NCBI GenBank assembly: GCA_964474755.1 | Contig: CAYYUG010000009.1 | Coordinates: 1-64,000, forward strand | Length of the DNA: 64,000 nt | Reading direction: 5' to 3' | Source of the DNA: GCA-2717185 sp964474755 | Lineage (GTDB): Bacteria > Pseudomonadota > Alphaproteobacteria > UBA8366 > GCA-2717185 | Part shown: piece by piece, positions 36,502 through 46,135 of the stretch | Numbering within the stretch: the stretch's first letter is position 1 | Layout of the letters: every line of letters begins with the position of its first letter | Translations under genes and position numbers: made by a program | The notes under the pieces: generated by a model | The model's input: only the letters and a program-made list of their open reading frames with translations | Databases searched by the model: none | Told to the model about the DNA's origin: nothing

Positions 36502-38402
36502 TCCGCCGCCCCTGGCAGGGTCTCGGCATCGTCATCGTCCCGCTTCTGCAGTGCATGGAGCGCCGCATAGCGACCGCCGTCGGCGACAAGCGATTGATGC
36601 GAACCACGCTCGACGATATGGCCTGCCTCCAGAAACAGGATTTCGTCTGCGTGGCGCAAGGCACCAAGCCGATGCGAAATAATAATCGTTGCGCAGTTGA
36701 CCATATGGGGTTTGAGCGCTTCGCGGATACGTTGTTCGGTCTCCGCGTCGATGGCGGCGGTCGAATCATCGAAAATCAACACCGCCGAACGCAGTATGGC
36801 AGCTCGTGCAATCGCGACACGCTGCTTTTGTCCGCCAGAAAGGGAGACACCGCGCTCACCAACCAACGTCCCGAAACCAGCTGGTAACTGGCGAACGAAC
36901 CCGTCAATCAGCGCTACCGACGCGGCGCCCTGGATCATCTCGTCGTCGGCCCATGGATTACCGTAGGCTATGTTGTTCTCCAACGACGCCGTAAACAGGA
37001 ACGGATCCTGCTGTACGACACATACGGCGTGTCGAAGCGACGCAATATGCACGCTGCGAATATCTTGCCCATCGATCGTGATTCGCCCTTCGGTCGGGTC
37101 GTAATAGCGTGGCAATAGGTTCGCGATGGTCGACTTACCACTACCGGGCGGCCCGACTATACCCAAAGTCTGGCCCCGGCCAACTTCGAAAGAAACGCCA
37201 TGCAAAACCGGTAGGGCGCTGTCACTATTGTAAGCGAAGGAAACATCCTCAAACCGAACGACGCCTTCACGCAATTGAAGTATCGGCGCATTTTTCTGAT
37301 CCCCAATCGCCGGCACCAAATCAAGTATGGCGAAGAGGCGAGACCCGCATGTCGACGCGCGCGCAATCGAGTTCACCAGAAGACCGAGCTGTCGAACGGG
37401 TGCCTGCAATATCGTAATAAAAGTAAGGAAAACGGTAAGTGTCCCAATCGTCATTGACTCTTCCAGGACTCGCAACCCGCCGACCCATAGCACCAGACCC
37501 ATGGCGACAAAATAGGCAAAGGCCATAACTGTCGTCGAAGCGACACGCGTCTTTATACGCTCGCGTGCAACCGTCATCGCCTCCTCGGAAGCGACATCGT
37601 ATTTCTCTATCTCGTAGGGCTCAGCACCGAATGCGCGGACGACGCGAATACCGGTCAAATTCTCATCCATGATCTGACCGAGCGCAGCCAAACGCTCTTG
37701 CAAAGACAGCCACATGGTTCGCAATTTCAGGCGTGCCACCGAGGATTGCCATGCGACGAAGGGCACGAAGCTGAGGCTTAACAGGCCCAACAGCAAGTCG
37801 GTCGACAGCAACAGATAGGCACCGATACCGATCAAGATAGTTAACAGGATCAGCCGCAATAGCCCCGTATTGACGAGCATGCGAACGCCTTCAACATCGA
37901 GCATGCCACGGGTGATTAGCTCGCCTGTATGAACTTGATCGTGAAACGAGAAGCTCAACGTTTGTAGTTTGTTATAGAAGGCGAGCCGCAAATCGTAGGA
38001 CAGCAGATGACCAATCGCCTCACCACTGTAGTTGTGGATCAACGTGAACACACCGCGCAATACCGAGGCACCCAAGAGAAGCAGCGCCGCATAGGTTAGC
38101 GCGTCGCGCGCGGCCTCAACTTCAGCGGCACCGCCACGCAGCAAACCTAGCGCGCTATCAACCGCATTGCCAAGCAGAGGTGGTATTGCCAGCTGGAAAG
38201 CAGCAGCAACAACCGTTGCGGAGATGGCAACTATTACCCGAAACCGATAGCGCAAGCTGAGACGAATTATCCTCCACAGAATTCGCGTGTCGGCGCTATG
38301 TCGCTGGTCGGAAGCCGCCAGGTGTCCCTGATAGACAGCAAAGCTATCCAGCGCATCGGCAATTTTAGTCTCGCGCGCCCGATTATTTTTATTGTTTGCC
38401 AT
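36498..38402 (-). CDS. ABC exporter half-transporter with degenerate Walker B glutamate
   Basis: A 634-residue partner of the preceding exporter half. Membrane domain about 55-340, ATPase domain about 380-615. Walker A is GPPGSGKS (417-424), the signature LSGGQ (521-525) is canonical, but the catalytic glutamate after Walker B is replaced by Asp546 (LIFDDSTAAID); the H-loop is His577. In known heterodimers this substitution makes one ATP site slow or inactive. The gene is upstream in transcription and its stop overlaps the partner's start. A sharp basic N-terminus (NNKNNRARETK) precedes the first helix. Confidence 0.9.
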   Translation of the reverse strand: MANNKNNRARETKIADALDSFAVYQGHLAASDQRHSADTRILWRIIRLSLRYRFRVIVAISATVVAAAFQLAIPPLLGNAVDSALGLLRGGAAEVEAARDALTYAALLLLGASVLRGVFTLIHNYSGEAIGHLLSYDLRLAFYNKLQTLSFSFHDQVHTGELITRGMLDVEGVRMLVNTGLLRLILLTILIGIGAYLLLSTDLLLGLLSLSFVPFVAWQSSVARLKLRTMWLSLQERLAALGQIMDENLTGIRVVRAFGAEPYEIEKYDVASEEAMTVARERIKTRVASTTVMAFAYFVAMGLVLWVGGLRVLEESMTIGTLTVFLTFITILQAPVRQLGLLVNSIARASTCGSRLFAILDLVPAIGDQKNAPILQLREGVVRFEDVSFAYNSDSALPVLHGVSFEVGRGQTLGIVGPPGSGKSTIANLLPRYYDPTEGRITIDGQDIRSVHIASLRHAVCVVQQDPFLFTASLENNIAYGNPWADDEMIQGAASVALIDGFVRQLPAGFGTLVGERGVSLSGGQKQRVAIARAAILRSAVLIFDDSTAAIDAETEQRIREALKPHMVNCATIIISHRLGALRHADEILFLEAGHIVERGSHQSLVADGGRYAALHALQKRDDDDAETLPGAAE

Positions 38403-38706
38403 TGGCCCCTTTGCAGACTCAAAATATACGAAGCTTATGAAGACGACAAATCTTCGTAGGCTAGCACTCGCATATTGGACAGGTTAGCGTTTTACCGTGG
38501 GGCAAATCATACGAGAACCGTCATGGCGACCCCCTGAATCCGCGACAGTTATCGCAAAAATCTCATCCGAGTTTGTTTCTCCTAAAGAAAACCTTTGCAC
38601 AATGCGCATTTCATTACGGAGCTGTTATACGAAATGGGCCTAAATACAAATTTTAGGCGCAAAAAACGGGCGAAAATATGCCCTCGATGCGGTCATTAGG
38701 TCGGGA
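38403..38706. other. AT-rich spacer between pepP-like gene and ABC exporter pair
   Basis: About 300 bp, visibly AT-richer than its flanks. On the - strand, a short GGGC / GCCC stem followed by TTTTTT (38661-38684) could end the aminopeptidase transcript, and a second small hairpin (CCTAAA / TTTAGG, 38639-38657) lies just beyond. The promoter for the exporter pair must lie in the lower-coordinate half. Confidence 0.35.
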
Positions 38707-40722
38707 CTAAAGCGGTTTTGTTGCCATTTCAAGCCACCGCTTGCCGACCACATCCAAAGCTTCCGAAACCATTGCAAACACTTTTGCATGGTAGGCGTCA
38801 AGCCATTCTATTTCCGCGGCAACGAGCAATGACCGCTCGATCAGCGCACGGTCGATTGGCGCGAAAGTCAGGGTCTCGAAAGCCAACATCTTGCGCTCGG
38901 CACCTTCAAGTTCGGTGCAAGGGACCACGGTAACTAAATTTTCGATGCGAATACCGTAACCGCCGGTCTTGTAATAACCGGGCTCGTTAGAGACGATCAT
39001 GCCTTCTCGCAAAGCTACAGCGCTCGGCGCCTTGGATATGCGATGTGGCCCCTCATGAACGCTCAGATAACTACCAACACCGTGCCCTGTGCCATGGTCG
39101 AAATCGAGGCCTGCCTGCCACAGTGCGTGTCTCGCTAGTATGTCGAGTTGCGCCCCCGATGTTCCTTCCGGAAAGCGCGTCGTTGCAATCGCAATATGGC
39201 CTTTTAGCACTCGGGTGAAGCGATCGCGCATCTCATCTGTCGGGGTGCCAATAGCGACGGTTCGTGTTACGTCCGTTGTCCCATCAAGATACTGCCCGCC
39301 GGAATCGACCAAATACAACTCGCCTAGGCCCATCTTACGGTCAGTTTCCGGTTCAGCCTTGTAATGCACGATCGCGCCGTTCGGTCCGGATCCCGAGATT
39401 GTATCGAAGCTGAGATCACGGATATTATCCCCCTCGTCTCGTAAGGCGGCAAGTTTTCCCGCAGCTGCAATTTCCGAAAGTTCTCCCGAAGGTGCCACCT
39501 CCGCGAACCAGGCCAGGAACTTAGAAAGTGCGATCCCGTCGCGCGTGTGTGCAGCGCGGGCGCCAGCGATCTCCACCTTGTTCTTGCAGGCTTTGGGCAA
39601 GGCACAAGGATCATCGCCTGTCGACACTATCGCCCCACCAGCGCGCAACCGATCGAAAACAAGCGCTGCCGTAGATCCTGGGTCTACTCGCACCGTCTTC
39701 CCGTCGAGTGCTTCCAACGCCGCTGGAAACGCCGACACTGGCGCTATTGAAACCCCATTGCCGATATGCTCGCCCAGACCAGGCGCTAACTTACGTGGGT
39801 CAACGAACCAATCTACCGAGCTGGAACCGTGCACGATGGCGAAGGACAAGGGCATCGGCGCCCGCGGGACATCCCCACCCCTCACATTGAGCAACCAGGC
39901 AATAGAATCCGGTGCAGTCAAAACAGCCGCGTCGCAACCTTCCGCAACTATGGCCGCACCAATGTCTTTGCGTTTTTCAGCCGCAGGTTTACCGGTGAAT
40001 TCAAGAGGATGCGGATTGATGGGAGCAATTGGTGCTGCCGGCTGACCCTTCCAAATAGGATCAATGGCATTAACGTCTTGGGCTACCAAGGTCCCGCCGG
40101 CGCGTTCTGCCGCCGTGCGCAGCAATGCAACGGCATTCTCCGAATGGAGCCATGGATCGTAGCCAAGTTTGCCACTGGTCGGCAGGTTTTCGGCAATCCA
40201 TTTCGCAGGCGTCGTTTCGATCAGGTGATGCGGCTCTATCGCTTTCGTATCGACTTGCGAACGGACCTGTAGCGTATAACGACCATCGACAAAAATCGCA
40301 GCACGATCCTTAAGGATCACGGCTACCCCTGCCGAGCCAGAAAACCCAGTCAGCCATCGCAGTCTATCAGCGCGCGGCGGCACATATTCACCTTGATGCT
40401 CATCTGTGCGCGGCACGATGAAGCCATCTAAACCACGCCGCATCAGCTCTTCACGGAGAATAGACAATCGTTCCAAACGCGGAGGATTAGCGGGCTGTTC
40501 GTTCGCCATAGTTACTTTTAGTGCGCGCAGTTGTTCGCGCAGTGACTCACTCGCTTGAGGGACGATCAGGTTGATCCAGCTATCGGGCCGAGACCCTTCA
40601 GGCGCACCGTTGACGCCAGCGACCAACGACCGCACCGCATCGACGCCAATAGTTACACCTGCAGCCGTCAAGCGTTCCGCCAGTCCTGAATCGCCATCGT
40701 AGGAGGGAATTTCAGCTGCCAT
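38707..40722 (-). CDS. Aminopeptidase P family protein (M24B, Xaa-Pro aminopeptidase-like)
   Basis: A 671-residue dimanganese peptidase that removes an N-terminal residue preceding proline. The ATG at 40722 has AGGAGA eight bases upstream; a start at 40755 lacks one. Residues 1-90 form an extra N-terminal segment (RLTAAGVTIGVDAVRSLVAG). Then come creatinase-like domain 1 (DGFIVPRTDEHQGEYVPP), domain 2, and the catalytic pita-bread fold with LVDSGGQYLDGTTDVTRT (metal-binding Asp pair), GTGHGVGSYLSVHEGP (His) and SNEPGYYKTGGYGIRIENL (two Glu). All metal ligands look intact. Cytosolic, no signal peptide. Confidence 0.9.
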   Translation of the reverse strand: MAAEIPSYDGDSGLAERLTAAGVTIGVDAVRSLVAGVNGAPEGSRPDSWINLIVPQASESLREQLRALKVTMANEQPANPPRLERLSILREELMRRGLDGFIVPRTDEHQGEYVPPRADRLRWLTGFSGSAGVAVILKDRAAIFVDGRYTLQVRSQVDTKAIEPHHLIETTPAKWIAENLPTSGKLGYDPWLHSENAVALLRTAAERAGGTLVAQDVNAIDPIWKGQPAAPIAPINPHPLEFTGKPAAEKRKDIGAAIVAEGCDAAVLTAPDSIAWLLNVRGGDVPRAPMPLSFAIVHGSSSVDWFVDPRKLAPGLGEHIGNGVSIAPVSAFPAALEALDGKTVRVDPGSTAALVFDRLRAGGAIVSTGDDPCALPKACKNKVEIAGARAAHTRDGIALSKFLAWFAEVAPSGELSEIAAAGKLAALRDEGDNIRDLSFDTISGSGPNGAIVHYKAEPETDRKMGLGELYLVDSGGQYLDGTTDVTRTVAIGTPTDEMRDRFTRVLKGHIAIATTRFPEGTSGAQLDILARHALWQAGLDFDHGTGHGVGSYLSVHEGPHRISKAPSAVALREGMIVSNEPGYYKTGGYGIRIENLVTVVPCTELEGAERKMLAFETLTFAPIDRALIERSLLVAAEIEWLDAYHAKVFAMVSEALDVVGKRWLEMATKPL

Positions 40723-41095
40723 AGATATTTCTCCTGTTGCGTACAATCCTTGCACTTAGCCCAGCATAACCGATCGAGCAGAGTATTTGCGTCGGCTAGG
40801 TAAGGCTTTAGTTTCCGCGAATGAACCAGCATCCAGTGCGCTATACGCCGTTTTAAGCTGTGGCAGTAGGCCCACAAACATATGCTAACGCATATTAAAA
40901 CAAAGCATAACCATGTCGGGGCCGGCCGCTGGTGCTTACGTGAAACTCAATGACCGGTTTCTGGCTGTTAACGGCACAAATCGTTGGCGTTATCATCCGC
41001 GTCGGTCGAAAAGGAGTTCAAGGCCCAAAATGGGTTTTCGTTCCGCGTCAAAATCTCTGTTAAAATGGGCCTGCGGCGCAGACCATTCATAATGG
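40723..41095. other. Spacer between prmA and the aminopeptidase gene
   Basis: About 370 bp with no recognised gene. On the - strand the prmA stop is part of a small hairpin (ACCATT / AATGGT, 41082-41096) with no T-run. A 78-codon + strand frame from 40984 overlaps prmA and looks like a shadow. The region should carry the aminopeptidase promoter. Confidence 0.4.
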
Positions 41096-41962
41096 TTAGC
41101 GCGCTAAGATCAGCGTGTGCCAGCCCTCACATGGGATCCGCCGCCACAACGACAGGCCCTGTTGGCGATAGGCATTACGAACCGCATTTTCCTGCTGCGC
41201 CAGTAAACCGGACAGGATGAGAATACCATGGGTCGCCAGGCACGCGTTCAAACCTTGAGACAACGCGACTAACGGAGCAGCCAAAATGTTCGCAACAATT
41301 AGGTCGTAGGGCCCCGCCTTCCTCAACTCCCAATCAGCGACACCGTTGCTGCAGAGAACCCTCAACCATTCGCTGAGGCCATTGGTCGCAGCGTTCGCAC
41401 GTGCGACCGCGACCGATTGAGGATCGATATCCGCCGCGACGACCGAACGGCGCCACGTCGCCGCCATCGCGAGCCCCAAAATTCCGGAACCGCAACCAAG
41501 GTCGAGTGGCCGGCGGAAGCGGCGACGTTTTGCCAAACCATCTAACGCCAGCAAGCAACTCTTTGTCGTCGCGTGCTCACCGGTCCCGAAAGCGGCTCCA
41601 GCATCGATCATCAGAGCAATCGCACCGTGCGGCGGCGCACCATCAAAATGCGATGGCTGAATAAAGTAACGCCCCACGTGCATAGGCTGGAACGTCAACT
41701 GATTGTCAGCCACCCAGTCGATGTTTGGTAGTGGAACGCAAGTAAAAGCGGGCTCAGCAATGCCTACCTGCGCCGCCACGATCGCCATCGCCGCTGCCGC
41801 ATCCGCGTGCCGCGGCATATCCGGTGCGTATCCTTCGATACGCCATAGGTTGCTTCCAGGAATTTCGAAAGATGCCACCGTCGGGCATAGGGATTCCACA
41901 GCGATCGAAAACGCATCGACCGCGGTCGCGGGGACCACGGTTTTGAATTTCCAACTCACCAT
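41096..41962 (-). CDS. prmA: Ribosomal protein L11 methyltransferase PrmA
   Basis: A 288-residue SAM-dependent enzyme that trimethylates ribosomal protein L11. An N-terminal substrate-recognition domain (1-110) is followed by the catalytic domain with IDAGAAFGTGEHATTKSCL (about 121-139), the SAM motif LDLGCGSGILGLAMA near 152, and DLIVANILAAPL with the NIL motif near 220. Its start shares one base with the uvrD stop, so the pair is translated in tandem. Confidence 0.93.
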   Translation of the reverse strand: MVSWKFKTVVPATAVDAFSIAVESLCPTVASFEIPGSNLWRIEGYAPDMPRHADAAAAMAIVAAQVGIAEPAFTCVPLPNIDWVADNQLTFQPMHVGRYFIQPSHFDGAPPHGAIALMIDAGAAFGTGEHATTKSCLLALDGLAKRRRFRRPLDLGCGSGILGLAMAATWRRSVVAADIDPQSVAVARANAATNGLSEWLRVLCSNGVADWELRKAGPYDLIVANILAAPLVALSQGLNACLATHGILILSGLLAQQENAVRNAYRQQGLSLWRRIPCEGWHTLILAR

Positions 41963-44244
41963 CAGGGTTTCGTCACAAAGGCGGCGACGACCCGCTTTTC
42001 ACCAGCCTTATCAAAAATGATTGTCAGCTTGTCACCATCGACAGCACGCACATTGCCCATACCAAACTTTTGATGGAAGCAGCGGTCGCCTGGCGAAAAG
42101 CCTTCCCCGTCACCCACCAACGGTTCGGCGGTCCCTTCGATGAATTTGATGCCCGACCGGCGTTCCTGTAGGCGGCGCCACCCTGGGCCGCCTGGCGAGG
42201 ATCGCGCGCCACCATCAAATCCGAACGCCGATTGCTGTTCGGCGAGTCCGCCTCCGTACAGACCAGCATCGGTGATCGTCTCGATCGAGTCATCAGGCAG
42301 TTCACCGATGAAACGCGACGGGATCGCGCTGACCCACTGATTGTAGATGCGACGACTGGCGGCATGCGAGATTGTCACATTCCGCCGCGCCCGCGTAATG
42401 CCGACATAAGCCAACCTGCGTTCTTCTTCCAGGCCCGCTGCGCCGCTCTGATCGATGGCACGTTGATGGGGAAACAGTTCCTCTTCCCACCCCGGTAGGA
42501 AAACTGTGTCGAACTCCGATCCCTTGGCACTGTGCAAGGTCATCAGATTCACCATTTCCTGATCCACCGACTCAGAATTTTCCATGACTAGGCTGACATG
42601 CTCAAGAAAACCGGCCAAGCTCTCGAACTCCGCCATCGCCGGTAGGAGTTCCTTGAGGTTCTCCAGCTTGCCTGGAGCCTCGGGTTTTTTGCTCAAAATC
42701 CATATATCCGTGTAACCGGACTCATCTAGAACGGTCTCCGCCAACTCTGTATGGGGCAGCCCGACAGACATCCGCTGCCAACGCTGGAAGTCGGCCAAGA
42801 TATCGGACAGCTTGCGCCGGGCCTGCGGACGCAACTCGTCAGTCTCGATCAGACGCAACCCCGAAGCAAACAGAGAGCAGCCCTCGATGCGTGAGAAGCT
42901 GTGTAGCGCCTGCATCGTCGTTTTACCTACACCGCGTGCCGGCTTGTTGATGATGCGCTCGAAGGCAAGATCATCCTCGGACTGACGTATCAGTCGGAAA
43001 TAGGCCAGCGCGTCACGTATCTCTTCGCGCTCGTAGAAGCGTGGCCCGCCAATCACCCGGTACGGGACGCCTAAGGTGATGAAGCGCTCTTCGAATTCCC
43101 GAGTCTGAAAACCGGCTCGCACTAAGATTGCGATCTCGTCTAGCTTGTGCTGTTTGCGGTGCAGCGCTTCGACTTCCTCGCCGATAAAACGTGCCTCCTC
43201 CTCTCCGTCCCAGACACCCCGCACAATAACCTTGTCCCCATCGTTGGTGTCGGTCCAAAGGGTCTTACCGAAACGCCCCTCATTATGGGCGATCAGACCA
43301 GAGGCCGCAGCCAGGATATGCGGCGTCGAGCGGTAATTGCGTTCCAGCCGGATCACCTTGGCACCGGGAAAATCCTCCTCAAAACGCAAAATATTGCCCA
43401 CCTCTGCGCCGCGCCAACCGTAGATCGACTGGTCGTCGTCGCCAACGCAGCAGATGTTCTTGTGATGCTGGGCCAGCAGGCGTAGCCAGAGGTACTGCGC
43501 CACATTGGCATCCTGATACTCGTCAACGAGGATGTAGCGAAATAGCCGCTGGAAATCGACCAATACGTCCGCGTTTTTTGTGAAGAGGGTCAAGCAATGC
43601 AGCAGCAGGTCACCAAAGTCTGCCGCGTTCAGCGCCTTCAGCCTCTCTTGATACTGTGCGTACAGGGCGACCGCGCGGCCATTTGCAAACTCACCGCCAT
43701 CCGCCACCGGAACCTTGTCGGGCGTCAAACCTCGGTCTTTCCAACGCTGAATGATACCGGACAGCACTCGTGCGGGCCACCGCTTCTCATCGATATGCTC
43801 CGCCTCGAGCAGTTGCTTCAGCAAGCGAATCTGATCATCCATATCGAGGATCGTGAAGTTCGATTTCAGTCCAACTAGTTCCGCATGGCGGCGCAGGATG
43901 CGCACACCCAAAGAATGAAACGTACCTAGCCACAGCCCCTCGGTCGCAGCACCGACAAAGGAAGCGACGCGATCTCGCATCTCACGCGCCGCCCGATTAG
44001 TGAAGGTCACGGCAAGAATTTGATAGGGCCGTGCACGCCCAGTATGGAGAAGCTGCGCCAAACGTGTCGTTAGCACCCGCGTCTTGCCTGTACCCGCCCC
44101 GGCCAGTACCAGCACAGGTCCCTCCAACGCATCCACCGCCTCTCGCTGCGCCTCGTTCAGCGCGTCGAGCCATGGCGCCGGTGGAGCAGCGTGTGGAGTG
44201 GATTCTTCGTAGGCCAGTGGGTCGCCAGCGAGCGGGTCAGACAT
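41962..44244 (-). CDS. uvrD: ATP-dependent DNA helicase UvrD/PcrA type
   Basis: A 760-residue superfamily 1A helicase acting 3'-5' in nucleotide excision and mismatch repair. Motifs: Q motif LNEAQREAV, Walker A LAGAGTGKTRVLTTRL (about 47-62), motif Ia FTNRAAREM, motif II VDEYQDAN, motif III GDDDQSIYGWRGAE, motif IV RLERNYRS, motif V TLHSAKGSEFDTVFLPGWEE and motif VI YVGITRARRN. The C-terminal tail ends in a Tudor-like fold (GDRCFHQKFGMGNVRAVDGD) that binds RNA polymerase in PcrA/UvrD. Full length. Confidence 0.95.
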   Translation of the reverse strand: MSDPLAGDPLAYEESTPHAAPPAPWLDALNEAQREAVDALEGPVLVLAGAGTGKTRVLTTRLAQLLHTGRARPYQILAVTFTNRAAREMRDRVASFVGAATEGLWLGTFHSLGVRILRRHAELVGLKSNFTILDMDDQIRLLKQLLEAEHIDEKRWPARVLSGIIQRWKDRGLTPDKVPVADGGEFANGRAVALYAQYQERLKALNAADFGDLLLHCLTLFTKNADVLVDFQRLFRYILVDEYQDANVAQYLWLRLLAQHHKNICCVGDDDQSIYGWRGAEVGNILRFEEDFPGAKVIRLERNYRSTPHILAAASGLIAHNEGRFGKTLWTDTNDGDKVIVRGVWDGEEEARFIGEEVEALHRKQHKLDEIAILVRAGFQTREFEERFITLGVPYRVIGGPRFYEREEIRDALAYFRLIRQSEDDLAFERIINKPARGVGKTTMQALHSFSRIEGCSLFASGLRLIETDELRPQARRKLSDILADFQRWQRMSVGLPHTELAETVLDESGYTDIWILSKKPEAPGKLENLKELLPAMAEFESLAGFLEHVSLVMENSESVDQEMVNLMTLHSAKGSEFDTVFLPGWEEELFPHQRAIDQSGAAGLEEERRLAYVGITRARRNVTISHAASRRIYNQWVSAIPSRFIGELPDDSIETITDAGLYGGGLAEQQSAFGFDGGARSSPGGPGWRRLQERRSGIKFIEGTAEPLVGDGEGFSPGDRCFHQKFGMGNVRAVDGDKLTIIFDKAGEKRVVAAFVTKP

Positions 44245-44513
44245 CGCAGTGTCGGTTCCTTAAAACAGCTCCCTAATATATAGGCTTTAGGCCACACACA
44301 GGAAATGAATACGCACCAACTACCAGGACTTCTGCTTTGACCACGGTTTTCTTTTATACGGTGGATATTGTGCCACAACCTCACAGGATGCATAAAAATT
44401 CATTCGATAGTATGGAACCCCAGTGAATAATTCCTAGTGACTTAAACTGTTTACTGGTTTTGCTTATTACGCTCTTCCCGGCAAAGACAATCGACAAAAT
44501 TCTCAGCAACGCT

Positions 44514-44985
44514 CTTCGCATGCAGACTGAAATTAATCCAACCGCCCTCGGCACCAACCGAGAAAGCTATGTCGTCGTCATACTCTCAAGCGGCCTGTCA
44601 CTCACGCCCGAATATCTGATTTTGAAATTGCAAACCGTTCCATTTACCGGTACTCGAGCGCTTCGTCGCTTACGACAGAGCAACCGTCTTCGGCCTGGCC
44701 CGAACGAAGAAACTAAGCAAGGTCCGGACGAAGCGCCTCGGTGGTTCAGGACAGCTGCTTACAAGAACCGGTGGAATCGTCGCCGGGTTTGATGGCTAAA
44801 ACAACACTATCCGCACAATTGTCATCGACCGGCGCAACTTCGCTGACTTTTGGGAATATTCTGTGCCGGAGATAGTCTTCACGCAACCACCTTCACAAAT
44901 ATTTAGAGGCGCTGCACAGATCGAGCTTGATAGCCGCCTGGTCGGCGTCGGTTTTTTGATCATCGGCAATGCGAAACTGGGATAG
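44514..44985 (+). pseudogene. Decayed S1C-type (DegP-like) serine protease
   Basis: No intact frame exists, but two frames in series read like one protease. The first (about 44523-44640) gives ALGTNRESYVVVILSSGLSL and TPEYLIL; I recall relatives with GTEREGSGVVIDDDGLVLT followed by IGYLI. After a +1 shift near 44645 the second frame gives FVAYDRATVFGLA, then VAGFDG, a TAA at 44797-44799, NFADFWEYSVPEIVFTQPP and FRGAAQIELDSRLVGVGFLI, ending at TAG 44983-44985. These match the VVAYDHETGFGL, VAGYGG, FAGYWEYVLDEAIFTAP and GGAALIGPDGKLLGIGSL blocks of that family. A C-terminal end and a start are missing. At least one frameshift and one stop mark it as dead. The alignment is from memory. Confidence 0.6.
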
Positions 44986-44995
44986 GCGTCAACCG

Positions 44996-46135
44996 CTAAG
45001 TCATCAGCATCCGCTCCACGATCCAACGGTCAACTGCGTTGACCCCACGTTCACGCCCCGCGAGGCGGCCCGGCAATGCCAGAGGCGAGGTGAGGCCTGC
45101 CTGCTGCAGTTCACAGATATCGTTGTCCTCTTTATGGCTAGTATCCCATCGCATATAATAGCGCTCAACGATCGACTCGAAATCGTCGCGGGCTACCGTC
45201 TCACGCGGGAAGCCGGAACCGACGACCAGCTCGATTCGGGCTGAGCCGCGGGGCTTGATCTCCATCCACCAAAAACAGTCCGTCGTCGCGACAAAATAGG
45301 TACTGGGATAGAGGCCTAGAAAATGACTGCCTTCCAACGCCTCACCAGCCAAACTGGCAATTGGCGGAAAAGGTGAAGTCTCCCCCCTCATGATACCGGC
45401 TGTCTGTTCAACTGGAATTAATGAACCTGACCATGCCCCTTCATTGTCGAGCGGGGTTGCGACCTGATCGCCGAGCGACTCGCGATGCACAATCGGCACG
45501 TGGTAGGATTCGCGCTGGTTCTCCAGATAGACCTTCCAGTTGCACGCCACGTCCCAAACCCTTCGCCGCGTGGTTACCATATCGGAGAAATTGTACGAGC
45601 CGATATGGCTCGAAAGCGTTCCGAGATAGTCGGTTAAATTTTCCGCCTTTGCATCGAAATTTACGAACAGAAACCCCGCCCAATTCTCCAGTCGTAAGGG
45701 TATTAGTGCGTGGTCACCCTTGTCGAACCCGACAGTCTCATCCATCCCGGGGACACTAGTTAGCGTACCCTCTAAATCAAAAGCCCAGCCATGATAAGGA
45801 CAGACGATCGCCTTGCAGTTGCCCTCGCCGGTCAACAATTGCGTACCACGGTGCCTGCAGCTGTTGGCAAAAGCACGCGCGGTGCCGTCCCCGTCACGGA
45901 CTAGGATGATCGGTATACTGGCAACATCGGTCGCTAGGTAATCACCAGGGTTAGGCATTAAATCGTCACGACCGACGAAGTTCCATACCTTCATGAACAA
46001 GCGCTCGATCTCCAGCTTGTGGAATTCTGGGTCTGTGTAGCACCAGGCTGGCAGACTTTCCGCCTCTAGCGGCGGCTTAAGCACATTGGCGTAGAGCGCC
46101 GGGTCGAGCATATCGGCGGCGGCGGAGATCATCAC
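44996..46135 (-). CDS. Rieske non-heme iron oxygenase, large (alpha) subunit
   Basis: A 379-residue ring-hydroxylating-type oxygenase. The Rieske [2Fe-2S] ligands are Cys93/His95 (SCRHRGTQL) and Cys112/His115 (VCPYHGWAFD). The mononuclear iron site has His212 and His217 in ESYHVPIVH, with a third ligand probably in HKEDNDICELQQAGL near the C-terminus, a pattern I associate with the carnitine/choline-type oxygenases rather than classic benzoate enzymes. Such enzymes need a ferredoxin or reductase, and none is encoded nearby. The start overlaps the upstream 2-oxoglutarate dioxygenase by 4 bp. Substrate unknown. Confidence 0.9.
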   Translation of the reverse strand: MMISAAADMLDPALYANVLKPPLEAESLPAWCYTDPEFHKLEIERLFMKVWNFVGRDDLMPNPGDYLATDVASIPIILVRDGDGTARAFANSCRHRGTQLLTGEGNCKAIVCPYHGWAFDLEGTLTSVPGMDETVGFDKGDHALIPLRLENWAGFLFVNFDAKAENLTDYLGTLSSHIGSYNFSDMVTTRRRVWDVACNWKVYLENQRESYHVPIVHRESLGDQVATPLDNEGAWSGSLIPVEQTAGIMRGETSPFPPIASLAGEALEGSHFLGLYPSTYFVATTDCFWWMEIKPRGSARIELVVGSGFPRETVARDDFESIVERYYMRWDTSHKEDNDICELQQAGLTSPLALPGRLAGRERGVNAVDRWIVERMLMT

